Positions 15,909-25,225 are shown, counted from the first letter of the stretch. The stretch is 38,803 nt of DNA from Fibrobacterota bacterium (GCA_029557215.1 JAKPQQ010000212.1:1-38803), one strand, 5' to 3'. The notes: a model not told the origin generated them from the sequence alone. Numbers and translations: made by a program.

Positions 15909-16820
15909 GTGGGATACGCCACCGTCGTCGCGGTGACCCTGGCGTTTTTGTTGTTCGGCTGGAGGTTCTACACCTACACCCAGCTCGAGCTCGACCACGT
16001 CTGGGTGCATTTCTCGGGGTCGGGCGACCTGATCGGGAGCCTGCAACCCGACGATCCCGTGGCGATCCAAGGCGTGGACGTCGGACAGGTGGAAGAAATC
16101 ACCTCGGACACCACCGGAGTTCGCGCCAAGGTCCGCTTCTGGAAGCGCCAGAAAATCCATTCCGACGCCCGGGCCTTCAATGTCGGAAACGGCCTGATGG
16201 GCATGCGCTACGTGCTGCTCGAACCCGGCACCGATACGTTCCCGCCGTTGGACCGCAAACGGGACATCCCGGGCACATTCCAACCCGGCATCGCGGAAGT
16301 GATGAGCGGGATCAAGGAAGTGGTCGCCAAGGTCGGCGAGATCCTGGCCTGGACCGAAGCCCAGGCCAACGGCGCTCCCGGCAAGAAGCCGCTGCACAAG
16401 GACATCCTTTCCACGCTTTCCAGAACGGATTCCGTCCTCTCCAGGATCGACCGCGTGCTGGTGCGATCGAAATCGCTGGGTCCTTCGCTCCGCGACGGAA
16501 GCCGGCTCGCCAAGCACCTGGCCGACTCCCTGAAACACATGGAGCCGCAGCTTCTGCAGGCCCTCGCCTCCACCGACACGGCCCTGGTCCAGGTCCGCGA
16601 CCTGATTTCGCGAACCCGCACCGTCGCGCAAGAAACCGACACGCTCGTGCACAGGGTTGCCGTTCCGCTGGAACCTCTGGTTCGCGACGACAGCCTGCTG
16701 CGCAAGGTGGAACGCACCCTCGAGGTGGTCGACCTGCTGAAGGAGTTCGTCGAAGGCCGCACCAACGTCAAGACCAACATCACTCTCTTTGGCGACAACC
16801 CCTCGAAGCGGGGGGAATAG
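15909..16820 (+). CDS. MCE/MlaD-family membrane-anchored protein
   Basis: A 303-residue protein with one N-terminal membrane helix (about residues 3-20), an MCE domain (about 28-105, with LQPDDPVAIQGVDVGQVEEI and GLMGMRYVLLEPG) and a long helical tail up to residue 300, as in MlaD/PqiB-type proteins. The family forms periplasmic rings or tubes that carry lipids between the two membranes. The partner ATPase (MlaF) and permease (MlaE) genes are not next to it. The frame is open into the tRNA gene upstream; the chosen start is GTG at 15909, because it begins directly at the hydrophobic helix and leaves the tRNA intact. No Shine-Dalgarno site is visible, so the start is uncertain. Confidence 0.82.
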   Translation: MGYATVVAVTLAFLLFGWRFYTYTQLELDHVWVHFSGSGDLIGSLQPDDPVAIQGVDVGQVEEITSDTTGVRAKVRFWKRQKIHSDARAFNVGNGLMGMRYVLLEPGTDTFPPLDRKRDIPGTFQPGIAEVMSGIKEVVAKVGEILAWTEAQANGAPGKKPLHKDILSTLSRTDSVLSRIDRVLVRSKSLGPSLRDGSRLAKHLADSLKHMEPQLLQALASTDTALVQVRDLISRTRTVAQETDTLVHRVAVPLEPLVRDDSLLRKVERTLEVVDLLKEFVEGRTNVKTNITLFGDNPSKRGE

Positions 16821-17010
16821 CGGTTCGACCGCTCCGTCGCCACCGACGAATCGCCCGAATGGCACCCCACGAATTGACAATCAATCCTGCGGCATTTTGA
16901 GAGATTCGGACCTAGATTTCCAGATATCCTGGTCCGGATGCGGCCTTGAGCCAATTTCCGGCTTCGACGGCCCAAACACCACACCAACCACCCCTCTTCA
17001 GGAGTCGTTC

Positions 17011-20000
17011 ATGTCCGCCTCTGTCTCGAATCCCAATCTGAACGGGTCCGGTCTTGGGATCGACATCGGCGCCGCAAGTGTCAAAGTCTGTCGCATCGAC
17101 GGAAGCTCGATCGCCTGGTCGGAGGTCCGCCCGCACGACGGCGACCTTCCCGGCACCCTGAAGAAGATCCTGGTGGACCGCGGTGTGGAGGCGGGCATTC
17201 CCGCCCTGATCACCGGGCAGGAGGGACGCCGCCAGTTCCGCGTCCCCGACCGCATCGCCCCCGCCGCCGTGGAACGCGCCGTGGGCAAGCTGGGTGAAAC
17301 GGTGGACGCGGTGGTGAGCGTGGGCGGCGAAGACCTGGTGGTGTACACCCTCGATCCCCACAACCGGATCGTGAACACCTACGCGGGCAACAAGTGCGCG
17401 TCGGGAACCGGCGAGTTCTTCGCGCAGCAGCTCAAGCGCATGGGCCTGCCCGTGGAGGCCGTGTTCAAGCCCGAAGTCGCCGCCTCCCAGGTCTGCAAGC
17501 TGTCCAGCCGCTGTTCGGTGTTCATGAAGAGCGACTGCACCCACAAGCTCAACAAGGGCGAAGCCGACAAGCACGACATCGTGCTGTCGCTGTCCAACGT
17601 GATGTCCAAGAAGGTCGTGGATTTCCTGAACCGCGCCCGCATCACCAAAGGACGCGTGCTGCTGGCCGGCGGCGCGACCAAGAACCCCCACCTGGTCCAG
17701 TTTCTGCGCGACGAACTCCCCGACGTGGAGTTCCTGGTGCCCGAACAGGCGGCCTGGCTGGAGGCCTGGGGCATGGCCGACATGGCCCGCGAAGAAGGCG
17801 CTCCCCTGCCGGCGATCGACGACCTCCTGGGTGACGCCGACATCCAGTACCCGCGCGCCCCTTCCCTGGAACTGGCCAAGGACAAGGTCCGGTTCGTGGA
17901 ACCCAAGCGCGCGGTCGCGCGCCCCGGTCGCCAGTACGTGCTGGGCATCGACGGCGGATCGACCACGACCAAGGTCGTCCTGCTCGACATGGAGACCAAG
18001 GAGATCGTGGCCAGCCACTACGGCCGCACCCTGGGCGACCCCGTCGCCGCCCTGCGCAAGTGCATGGAATCGGTTCGCGAGCAATTGAGCGGCCCGCTGG
18101 GCGCGGGTACCGACATCGACATCCGGCTGGTGGCCACCACCGGCAGCTCGCGCGAGCTTCTGGGCGTGTTCTGCGAGACCGGCGGCGTCTACAACGAGAT
18201 CATCGCCCACACCGTGGGCGTGACGCATTTCGATCCCGACATCGACACCATCTTCGAGATCGGCGGCCAGGACGCGAAGTACGTGCACCTGCGCAACCGC
18301 GTGCCGGTGGACTACGCCATGAACGAGGCCTGCAGCGCGGGCACCGGATCGTTCCTGGAAGAATCCGCATCGGGCGACCTCGACATCCACAAGCCGGAAC
18401 AGATCGGCCCCGCCGCCTTGGCCGCCAAGGCCCCGCTGCGGTTCGGCGAGCACTGTTCGGCGTTCATCAATTCCGACATCCGCAAGGCGATCCAGCAGGG
18501 CGCCACCCGCGACGACATCGTTGCCGGCTTGGTGCTGTCCATCGTGTCCAACTACCTGAACCGCGTGGTGGGCAACCGCCGCGTGGGAAGCCACATCGTG
18601 CTGCAGGGCGGCGTGGCCAAGAACCCGGCCGTGCCCATGGCCTTCGCCACGCTGCTCGGCAAGAACATCATCGTGCCACCCGATCCGGAACTCATGGGTT
18701 GCTTCGGGGTGGCGCTCCTGGCGCTGGAAAAGCACGCCGCGGGCGACCTGGACCAGGGCCAGTGGTCGATCGCCGACATCCTTGCCCGCGAAGTGACCCA
18801 GGGCAAGGTCTACCGCTGCAAGGCCTGCGACAATTTCTGCCCCATCCAGATGCTGGACGTGGGCGGGCACAAGTACCATTTTGGCGGGCGCTGCAACCGC
18901 TACGCCAATTCCCGTCGCAAGAACACCGGCGCCGAAGATGCGATCGACTGGGTGGAAAAGCGCCACGAGCTGTACTTCGACAAGTATTCGGCCAAGGCCG
19001 ACGAACTTCCCGAATCGGCCACCGTGGTGGCCGTCCCCGAGGCGTTCAGCGTGCACACGCTGTGGCCGCTCTATTCCAACTTCTTCCACCAGCTCGGGGT
19101 GCGTCCGCGCCTGGTGTCCAAGATGGACGAAGGCGGCGTGGCCAAGTGCGAATCCTCATACTGCTATCCAGCAGAGCTGGCCCATGCCGTGACGGAAACC
19201 GCCCGCAAGTCCGACGTCGAGTGGTACTTCCTGCCCCAGTTCAAGGCGATGCCCTCCTACCAGGACGACATCCACGCCTGCCTTTGCCCCATCATGCAGG
19301 GTGTCCCGTACTACCTGAGGACCGCGCTGGGCCTGGACGATTCCAAGATCCTGCGCCCGGTGCTGGACTTCACCAAGGGCTTCGACGAAGGCTCCGACCC
19401 GATGGTGGACGTGGCCGTGCGCCTGGGGTTCACCAAGGCGCAGGGCCGCAAGGCCTGGGCCGCGGCGCTGGCCAAGCAGAAGGAATGCTACGAGGAGGGC
19501 CGCAGGATCGGGGCGGAGATCGTCGCCAAGGCGGACGAATCCAAGAAGCCGATCATCGTGCTGTGCGGTCGCCCCTACAACGTGCTGACCAGCCAGGCGA
19601 ACATGGGGATCCCCCGCAAGTTCGCCACCCGCGGCTACACCGTGATCCCGTTCGACTTCATGCCGTTCCAGGACGAAGAGATCACCGACAACATGTACTG
19701 GTACTACGGCCAGCAGAACCTCAAGTCGGCCGTTCAGGTGAAGGCGCACCCCAACCTGTTCCTGTGCTTCGTCAGCAACTTCTCGTGCGCGCCCGACAGC
19801 TTCATCCTGCACTACCTGCGCTGGATCCACAACACCAAGCCGTTCCTGATCCTCGAGCTGGACAGCCACACGGCAGACGCCGGCGTGGACACGCGCATCG
19901 AGGCGTTCCTGGACATCGTGGAAGGCTACCGGCGCGCCAAGATGACCGAAGACACCATGATGGTGGAACGCGACTGGGACATCCAGCTGGAAGGCAAGAA

Positions 20001-21375
20001 GACCTGCCTGCGCAACAACGCTTCGGGCGAGGTTGTGGACCTCACCGACAGGCGTGTGCAGATGCTGTGGCCCTCCATGGGACAGCTCGGGACCCGCCTG
20101 CTGGCGGGCTTTTCGGAAGCGCAGGGAATCCGTTCGGTGGCGCTTCCCGAACCCGATTTCCACACCGCCTCGCGCGCCCGCGCCGTGGCGTCCGGCAAGG
20201 AATGCATCCCGTCCCTGCTCGTGCTGGGTTCGTTCCTGGATTGGTTCGCCAACAACGAGATCGATCCCGAACGCGTGTACGTGCTGTTCATGCCGCTGAC
20301 CACCGGGCCTTGCCGCACGGGGCAGTACGCGATCTTCTACGAGAACCTCTTCCGCGAGCTGGGCTACAAGAACGTCCTGTGCCTGTCGTTGAACTCCGAC
20401 AACTCCTACACGGAGCTCGGAACCGACTGGAGCAAGAACGCGATGGTCGGGATCTACTTCTCCGACATGATCCGCGACATCCGCAATTCCATCCGCGCCC
20501 TGGCCCAGGACTCCGCGGCGGGCCTCGCGGTCCTGGACAAGATCGAGAAGGAAGCCGTGGAATGCTCCCAGAAGGGCGTCCAGGGCATCTGGAAGAACCT
20601 CCCGCTCTGGGCCGACCGCCTGGCCGCGATCCCGCTCAAGAAGACCATGGACGAATCGCGCAAGGTCATGGTGGTGGGCGAGATCTTCGTGCGCCGCGAC
20701 GAATATTCCGTGTCGCCTCTCACGAACCTGCTCTCCGACCGCGGCATCGCCACCAAGATCGCGGGCCTGGGCGAATGGATCAACTACCTGGACTGGGACC
20801 AGGTGCGCCGCTACCGCAAGAGCATGAACGCCTTGCCGCTGTGGAAGCGCCCCTTCTCTGTCGAGGCGCGCAAGCTCGCCTGGATGAAGCTCGAAATGGC
20901 CTGGAAGCACCACCAGGAAACCAAGATCGAACACATCCTGTCGCGCACCGGGCTTCTCCCGCCGCCGAGCCGCAGCATGAAGACCATCATGGAGCGCTCC
21001 TACGAGTTCGGCGATCCGGAGCTGGAAAGCGAAGCCTCGCTTTCGCCCGCCGTGTCGGCGATCGCCATGGAAGACGGCTGGGACGGCATCGCCATCATCT
21101 CGCCGTTCGCCTGCCTGCCGGGCCGCCTGATCGAGGCCGTGTACGCCCCGTGGGCCCGCGACCGAGGACTTCCGGTGATCGCCATCGAGAACGACGGCAA
21201 CGCCTACCCCCCCAACGTGGTCAGCCGCATCGAGATCTTCGCGCACAACGTCTCGCGCGGACTGCGCGGCGAAGAGGTGGCCGGGAAACCGATCCATCTG
21301 GTCGCATGCGAAGTCGATGCAACCCCAGGCGCGGCTTTGGCGACCAAGGAAGGCGAATTCAAGCCTACGAGGTGA
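17011..21375 (+). CDS. Giant acyl-CoA dehydratase activase/dehydratase-like fusion (BcrAD/BadFG + DUF2229)
   Basis: A 1454-residue cytoplasmic protein with AGGAG 7 bases before its ATG. Two ASKHA ATPase modules of the BcrAD/BadFG type come first: residues 14-260 (LGIDIGAASVKV, CASGTGEF with Cys129) and 310-570 (LGIDGGSTTTKVVLLD, ACSAGTGSF with Cys441, EHCSAFINSD with Cys482). The two cysteines of the second module match those that hold the [4Fe-4S] cluster in 2-hydroxyglutaryl-CoA dehydratase activators. Then come four cysteines (603, 606, 610, 628; CKACDNFCP and GGRCNRY) and a long HgdB/DUF2229-like region to the end. Such fusions are known in anaerobes as activase-related proteins, but their substrate is not established. 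It is followed 2 bases later by an epimerase. It suggests at least partly anaerobic life. Confidence 0.9.
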   Translation: MSASVSNPNLNGSGLGIDIGAASVKVCRIDGSSIAWSEVRPHDGDLPGTLKKILVDRGVEAGIPALITGQEGRRQFRVPDRIAPAAVERAVGKLGETVDAVVSVGGEDLVVYTLDPHNRIVNTYAGNKCASGTGEFFAQQLKRMGLPVEAVFKPEVAASQVCKLSSRCSVFMKSDCTHKLNKGEADKHDIVLSLSNVMSKKVVDFLNRARITKGRVLLAGGATKNPHLVQFLRDELPDVEFLVPEQAAWLEAWGMADMAREEGAPLPAIDDLLGDADIQYPRAPSLELAKDKVRFVEPKRAVARPGRQYVLGIDGGSTTTKVVLLDMETKEIVASHYGRTLGDPVAALRKCMESVREQLSGPLGAGTDIDIRLVATTGSSRELLGVFCETGGVYNEIIAHTVGVTHFDPDIDTIFEIGGQDAKYVHLRNRVPVDYAMNEACSAGTGSFLEESASGDLDIHKPEQIGPAALAAKAPLRFGEHCSAFINSDIRKAIQQGATRDDIVAGLVLSIVSNYLNRVVGNRRVGSHIVLQGGVAKNPAVPMAFATLLGKNIIVPPDPELMGCFGVALLALEKHAAGDLDQGQWSIADILAREVTQGKVYRCKACDNFCPIQMLDVGGHKYHFGGRCNRYANSRRKNTGAEDAIDWVEKRHELYFDKYSAKADELPESATVVAVPEAFSVHTLWPLYSNFFHQLGVRPRLVSKMDEGGVAKCESSYCYPAELAHAVTETARKSDVEWYFLPQFKAMPSYQDDIHACLCPIMQGVPYYLRTALGLDDSKILRPVLDFTKGFDEGSDPMVDVAVRLGFTKAQGRKAWAAALAKQKECYEEGRRIGAEIVAKADESKKPIIVLCGRPYNVLTSQANMGIPRKFATRGYTVIPFDFMPFQDEEITDNMYWYYGQQNLKSAVQVKAHPNLFLCFVSNFSCAPDSFILHYLRWIHNTKPFLILELDSHTADAGVDTRIEAFLDIVEGYRRAKMTEDTMMVERDWDIQLEGKKTCLRNNASGEVVDLTDRRVQMLWPSMGQLGTRLLAGFSEAQGIRSVALPEPDFHTASRARAVASGKECIPSLLVLGSFLDWFANNEIDPERVYVLFMPLTTGPCRTGQYAIFYENLFRELGYKNVLCLSLNSDNSYTELGTDWSKNAMVGIYFSDMIRDIRNSIRALAQDSAAGLAVLDKIEKEAVECSQKGVQGIWKNLPLWADRLAAIPLKKTMDESRKVMVVGEIFVRRDEYSVSPLTNLLSDRGIATKIAGLGEWINYLDWDQVRRYRKSMNALPLWKRPFSVEARKLAWMKLEMAWKHHQETKIEHILSRTGLLPPPSRSMKTIMERSYEFGDPELESEASLSPAVSAIAMEDGWDGIAIISPFACLPGRLIEAVYAPWARDRGLPVIAIENDGNAYPPNVVSRIEIFAHNVSRGLRGEEVAGKPIHLVACEVDATPGAALATKEGEFKPTR

Positions 21376-21377
21376 AC

Positions 21378-22415
21378 ATGGACGTCCTGGTGATCGGCGG
21401 AACGGGATTGATTTCCACCGCCATCGTGCAGCAGCTTCTCGATCGCGGGGACCGGGTCACGGTCTTCAACCGGGGCGCGACCCCGGTCCGTTTTCGCGGC
21501 GAAGTCGAAAAGCTCTCCGGGAATCGCTGGGAACCGGGTTCGCTGGAAGGCGCCGTGGCCGGTCGCAAGTGGGACGCGGTCATCGACATGACGGCGTTCG
21601 CCCCCCAGAACGGCACCCAGCTGGTGGACACGTTCTGGGGCAAGGTGGGCCAGGTGGTGCTTTGCTCCACCGCATGCGTCTATGGCGGTCCCGCAGCGGA
21701 ACTCCCCATCAAGGAGACCTCGCCGCGCCAGCCGTTCGGCATGTACGGCGTGAGCAAGGCGGGCATCGAGAAAATCCTGTTGGACAATTCCGGTCGCGAC
21801 GGCACCCACGCGACGTTGATCCGCCCCTCGTACACCACCGGCGAAGGCGCCACCGCCTGCGGCCTGTTCTTCGACGACTCGCTCGTTTCGCGGATGCGCC
21901 AGAATCTGCCCGTACTGCTCATGGACGGCGGATTCACTCCGTGGGCCATCTCCCACGTGTCGGACGTCGCGCGCGGGTTCGTGGCCACCCTGGGCAACCC
22001 CAAGGCCTTCGCCAACGACTACCATCTCACGTCCGACGAACACACCGACTGGAACGGTGTGTACGCCGCGCTTGCCGAGGCCGCGGGTGGCAGGTTCAAC
22101 CCCGTCTACGCCCCGTCCGAATGGCTGCGCAAGGTGGCCCCGCGCCGCAGCCTGGGAGCCTGGTTCATCTACCGCTTCCCCAGCGTCTACGACAACTCCA
22201 AGGCCAAGGCCGATCTCGGATTTTCCACCACGGTTCCCTTGGTGGACACGTTCCGTCGCCAGATCCGCTGGATGGAAGAAACGGGCGCGCTCAAGCAGGT
22301 GGAAGACGAACCCTGCGAAGACTGCCTGATCGACGCATGGAAATCGGGAAAGACGGAAATCGTCGATTCGCGCTGGGTCGACTGGAATCCGTGGGGCAAC
22401 AACACCGAGAATTGA
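21378..22415 (+). CDS. NAD-dependent epimerase/dehydratase-like protein (extended SDR)
   Basis: A 345-residue extended short-chain dehydrogenase. The NAD-binding motif is VIGGTGLIST at residues 5-14 and the catalytic pair is Tyr123/Lys127 in MYGVSKAG; LCSTACVYGG supplies the serine region. The C-terminal half (VYDNSKAKADLGFSTTVPL) is typical of nucleotide-sugar epimerases and related reductases, so a sugar nucleotide or similar compound is the likely substrate, but none can be named. The ATG lies 2 bases after the stop of the activase fusion with GAGGTG just before it, so the two are translated together. A cysteine-containing C-terminal tail (EPCEDCLID) is unusual. It converges on the methyltransferase gene. 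Confidence 0.82.
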   Translation: MDVLVIGGTGLISTAIVQQLLDRGDRVTVFNRGATPVRFRGEVEKLSGNRWEPGSLEGAVAGRKWDAVIDMTAFAPQNGTQLVDTFWGKVGQVVLCSTACVYGGPAAELPIKETSPRQPFGMYGVSKAGIEKILLDNSGRDGTHATLIRPSYTTGEGATACGLFFDDSLVSRMRQNLPVLLMDGGFTPWAISHVSDVARGFVATLGNPKAFANDYHLTSDEHTDWNGVYAALAEAAGGRFNPVYAPSEWLRKVAPRRSLGAWFIYRFPSVYDNSKAKADLGFSTTVPLVDTFRRQIRWMEETGALKQVEDEPCEDCLIDAWKSGKTEIVDSRWVDWNPWGNNTEN

Positions 22416-22442
22416 GCACATGCAGCCCGCCTCGATCGCCGC

Positions 22443-23354
22443 TCAACCTGGTTTTCTGGCGACCACCACGAGATAGGTGACCCCGAGCTCCTCGAGACTG
22501 ACCTTGGATTGGATTTCCGAGTGAACCGCGCCGGGTTGGCGCAGAGCGGCCAATTGTTCCTCGGTCGCAGGGGTTTCGTTTCGGACGACGATTTCAAAAC
22601 CAACGCTCGCCAGGGATTCCACGTGCTCTTTGCTGCGCAGCCTGTTTTGGTAGTGCAACGGTGGATTCAAACATTTCCAAGAGATCGGGCCGTTCGCGAG
22701 AAACCCGTGCACGGAACGCCGAGGCGTGGCGTATGCCCAATGATCCTGCAGATCGACATAGTGGATCGCCACGGCTCCAGGCTTCAGGAGTCGGAAGGAT
22801 TCGCGATGGATCTCCCGCAGGTCATGAGGGGGAATGTGCTCCATCACATGGTAGCTCAGGAACAAATCGAACGACGACTCTTCGAAACCCGTCCGTCGAG
22901 CATCGCACGGAGCAGCGTATCGGATCCCGTAGCCGGACTTGAGGTGGTCGCCAAGCCCTCCATCCGCCGGTTCGGTCCATTCCGGCAATCGACTCGCGCA
23001 ACCCTCCGGATCGAGCTTCCTCAGCAGAGCGATCGCGTCTGCGATGCGACGGGTATCCAGGTGCGGGAAGATATCGATGCAATGGATCTCTTCGGCACCG
23101 CATCCCCGCATCGCCAATGGGAGCAGCAGATCCCAACCGGCCCCGATCTCCAGACTCTTCATCCGATCAGGTGGCAGCGCCTCGCGGGAGTTCCGCGTGT
23201 ACAAATCGAGAACTTCCTTCGCGACCGCAAGCTTGTTCGCCATGAACCAATCGGGCATCATTTTCCGAACATTTTGCAATCGGTTGTTCATCCAGGTTCC
23301 ACCAGGAACGATGGACAACCCCCATTGAACAGCCGCTTTCAGTCTATGGTCCAT
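22443..23354 (-). CDS. SAM-dependent class I methyltransferase
   Basis: A 303-residue protein with the SAM-binding motif I MKSLEIGAGWDLLLPLA (about residues 65-81), an acidic motif II (CIDIF) and a motif IV-like SFDLFLSYHVMEHIPP, then LLKPGAVAIHYVDL. The overall build matches methyltransferases often found with surface polysaccharide genes, but no such cluster is here and the substrate is unknown. The ATG at 23354 lacks a clear Shine-Dalgarno site. Base composition is clearly poorer in G+C than its neighbours (many AT-rich stretches, for example around 22640-22680), which suggests horizontal arrival. It diverges from the SDR gene across a 219-base gap in which I see no clear promoter. Confidence 0.78.
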   Translation of the reverse strand: MDHRLKAAVQWGLSIVPGGTWMNNRLQNVRKMMPDWFMANKLAVAKEVLDLYTRNSREALPPDRMKSLEIGAGWDLLLPLAMRGCGAEEIHCIDIFPHLDTRRIADAIALLRKLDPEGCASRLPEWTEPADGGLGDHLKSGYGIRYAAPCDARRTGFEESSFDLFLSYHVMEHIPPHDLREIHRESFRLLKPGAVAIHYVDLQDHWAYATPRRSVHGFLANGPISWKCLNPPLHYQNRLRSKEHVESLASVGFEIVVRNETPATEEQLAALRQPGAVHSEIQSKVSLEELGVTYLVVVARKPG

Positions 23355-23573
23355 ACGCGAGAATGTAGAACCCGGATCTCCGTACGAACCGCGCCCTTCG
23401 GTTCATGGCTCCTCCGTCTGCGCGCCGCTTTCAGCTCGACGACATCGTGTTCCACGGCCCGCGAAGATCGGACTTGCTCGCCAAGCCCTGATCCGGCAAT
23501 GGGCCGCAGATCGCACCGAATCCCGGACCCGTGGTCGGAATCTGTACCTTGCTCCTCCACGGAGGATATTTCC

Positions 23574-24296
23574 ATGCGTTTGGCCATCGTCACCGGCGGA
23601 TCGCGCGGCCTGGGGTTCGCGCTCTGCGAACAGCTTGCTGCCAACGGATTCCACACGATCGAATTCTCGCGTTCGGCACCACACCCGTACTCCATCGTGG
23701 TGGATCTTTCCAGACCGCTCGATGCGCGCGCGATCATGGACCGGGCTTTGGCGCACAACGATCCATCGCGTGTGACCGAAATCGTCGCGATCCACAACGC
23801 GGGCGCGCTCGATCCGATGGGTCCGGTCTCGCGCAAGGAACCCGAATCGGTAGCCCGCAATCTGGAAGCGAATCTGATCGGAGGCGTCCAGTTCTTCGCC
23901 TCCGTGATCTCGCGATTCCAGGACACGGACTGCCGCAAGGTTCTCGCGAGCGTTTCTTCGGGAGCCGCGCTGCGCCCATTCGCGGGATGGTCCTTGTACT
24001 GTGCGGCCAAAGCCGGATTGGACCATTTCGTGCGCACGCTGGCCTTGGAGCAGAAATCGGAACCATTCTCGTTCACCGCAATCAATATCGACCCTGGTGT
24101 GATGGACACGGCCATGCAGGAAGGAATCCGCGCCGCCGCCAAGAGCGATTTCCCCGATGTCGAGCGGTTCGTACAGCGCAAGGAAAACGGACAGCTCGTC
24201 GCGCCAGACCGGGTCGCCAAGGCGGTTCTACGCATCCTCGATCGGAAGGATCTCGCACAAGGCGAACGGTACGCTACAATGGACCATCTCAAATAA
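23574..24296 (+). CDS. Short-chain dehydrogenase/reductase
   Basis: A 240-residue classical SDR. The nucleotide-binding motif TGGSRGLG is at residues 7-14, HNAG follows at the end of strand 4, and the active-site pair is Tyr142/Lys146 (YCAAKAG) with the serine in ASVSSGA. The INIDPGVMDTAMQ segment and overall size resemble sepiapterin-reductase-like and benzil-reductase-like members, which reduce small carbonyl compounds with NADPH; the actual substrate is unknown. GGAGG lies 8-9 bases before the ATG at 23574. Two small genes follow on the same strand after 93 bases. Confidence 0.85.
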   Translation: MRLAIVTGGSRGLGFALCEQLAANGFHTIEFSRSAPHPYSIVVDLSRPLDARAIMDRALAHNDPSRVTEIVAIHNAGALDPMGPVSRKEPESVARNLEANLIGGVQFFASVISRFQDTDCRKVLASVSSGAALRPFAGWSLYCAAKAGLDHFVRTLALEQKSEPFSFTAINIDPGVMDTAMQEGIRAAAKSDFPDVERFVQRKENGQLVAPDRVAKAVLRILDRKDLAQGERYATMDHLK

Positions 24297-24389
24297 ATCA
24301 GCCCGAAGAGATCCGAGTCGCCGGAAAACGGAGGGCCGAAGCCATCGTTCGCCGACGGACGCCACCGATTGTACTACGATTCGCAAACG

Positions 24390-24686
24390 ATGACCGACGC
24401 GAATTCGACCCTGCTCGACCGGATCCTGACCGAAGCCAAGCTGTCCAACCACGACGTGGTGGCGGCGTCAGAGGGCAAGCTCAACCACAAGAACGTCCAG
24501 AAGGCCCGCGTCGGGAACCGTCCGGTCACCGATCGCGTCGCCCGCAGCCTGACCGACACCGTGAACGCGCTGCTGCAGCCGGAAGAACCCTGGACTCCGC
24601 GCAGGCTGTTTCCCGGCTACCCGCGAGGCAAGGCGGTGGTGGCGTCGGACAACGCGACATCGGGCTCGGAGGAAGACGAAACATGA
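24390..24686 (+). CDS. 98-residue hypothetical protein, possibly HTH-type
   Basis: I do not recognise this protein. It is short, basic in the first half and acidic at the end (SGSEEDET). Residues 8-62 are predicted helical, and the pattern LTEAKLSNHDVVAAS followed by LNHKNVQKARVGN and VTDRVARSLTDTVNALL resembles the helix-turn-helix layout of Cro/C1-type repressors, without being a clear match. The ATG at 24390 has no good ribosome binding site. Its stop overlaps the ATG of the DUF985 gene (ATGA), so the two are almost certainly co-translated. Confidence 0.6.
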   Translation: MTDANSTLLDRILTEAKLSNHDVVAASEGKLNHKNVQKARVGNRPVTDRVARSLTDTVNALLQPEEPWTPRRLFPGYPRGKAVVASDNATSGSEEDET

Positions 24687-25195
24687 CCCCGCGCACCGCC
24701 GAGGAATGGGCGCAGACCCTGGATCTGCTGCCGCACCCCGAAGGCGGCTGGTACCGCGAGACGTGGCGCGCGAAGGAAAGCATCCCGCGCGAGGCCCTGC
24801 CCGAGGGATTCGGGGGCGACCGGTCGGCGGGGACGTGCATCTACTTCCTCCTGCGAAGCGGATTCCCCAGCCGCCTGCACCGGATCGCCTCCGACGAAAT
24901 CTGGCACTGGTACCAGGGTTCGCCGATTTCCGTCCATGTGTTGCACGAAGATGGATCGCACCTGGAAATCGTCCTGGGACCCGACATCGTGTCCGGACAG
25001 ACCTTCCAGGCGGTGGTGCCGGCCGGGGCCTGGTTCGGCGCCATGTCGCGAGGCGAATGGTCGCTTTGCGGGTGCACCGTGTCGCCGGGGTTCGATTTCG
25101 CCGATTTCCAGCTCGGGACGCGACGCGAGATGCTGGAAAGATTCCCCGACCATCGGGGAATCGTCGAGTTCCTCACGCGCGAAGAACCCGCCTGA
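24683..25195 (+). CDS. Cupin-fold DUF985 protein
   Basis: A 170-residue protein of the DUF985/cupin_5 family. Clear family features are LDLLPHPEGGWYRETWR near the start, AGTCIYFLLRSGFPSRLHRI, DEIWHWYQGSP with the cupin-type histidine and acid residues, and QAVVPAGAWFGA. The fold is a double-stranded beta-helix; a few members have been linked to sugar isomerisation but the general function is unknown. GGAGG lies about 10 bases before the ATG, which overlaps the stop of the 98-residue gene by four bases. It converges on bshA with a 30-base gap that holds only a weak hairpin (GGTC/GACC). Confidence 0.85.
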   Translation: MTPRTAEEWAQTLDLLPHPEGGWYRETWRAKESIPREALPEGFGGDRSAGTCIYFLLRSGFPSRLHRIASDEIWHWYQGSPISVHVLHEDGSHLEIVLGPDIVSGQTFQAVVPAGAWFGAMSRGEWSLCGCTVSPGFDFADFQLGTRREMLERFPDHRGIVEFLTREEPA

Positions 25196-25225
25196 ACGGG
25201 ATCTCGATCGGTCGCCGACCGCCGA

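Noticed and set aside
16789..17010. Earlier start of the activase fusion
   Set aside because: It would overlap the MCE gene end and adds no family similarity; ATG at 17011 has AGGAG at ideal spacing.
16912..19089. 725-codon minus-strand frame opposite the activase fusion (similar long shadows opposite dnaE, the ThyX-like gene and the pentapeptide gene)
   Set aside because: Low-complexity histidine, glycine and valine composition typical of antisense frames in GC-rich DNA; the plus strand has clear motifs.
25196..25225. GGTC/GACC hairpin between DUF985 and bshA as a bidirectional terminator
   Set aside because: The stem is short and no T-run follows on either strand; too weak to call.
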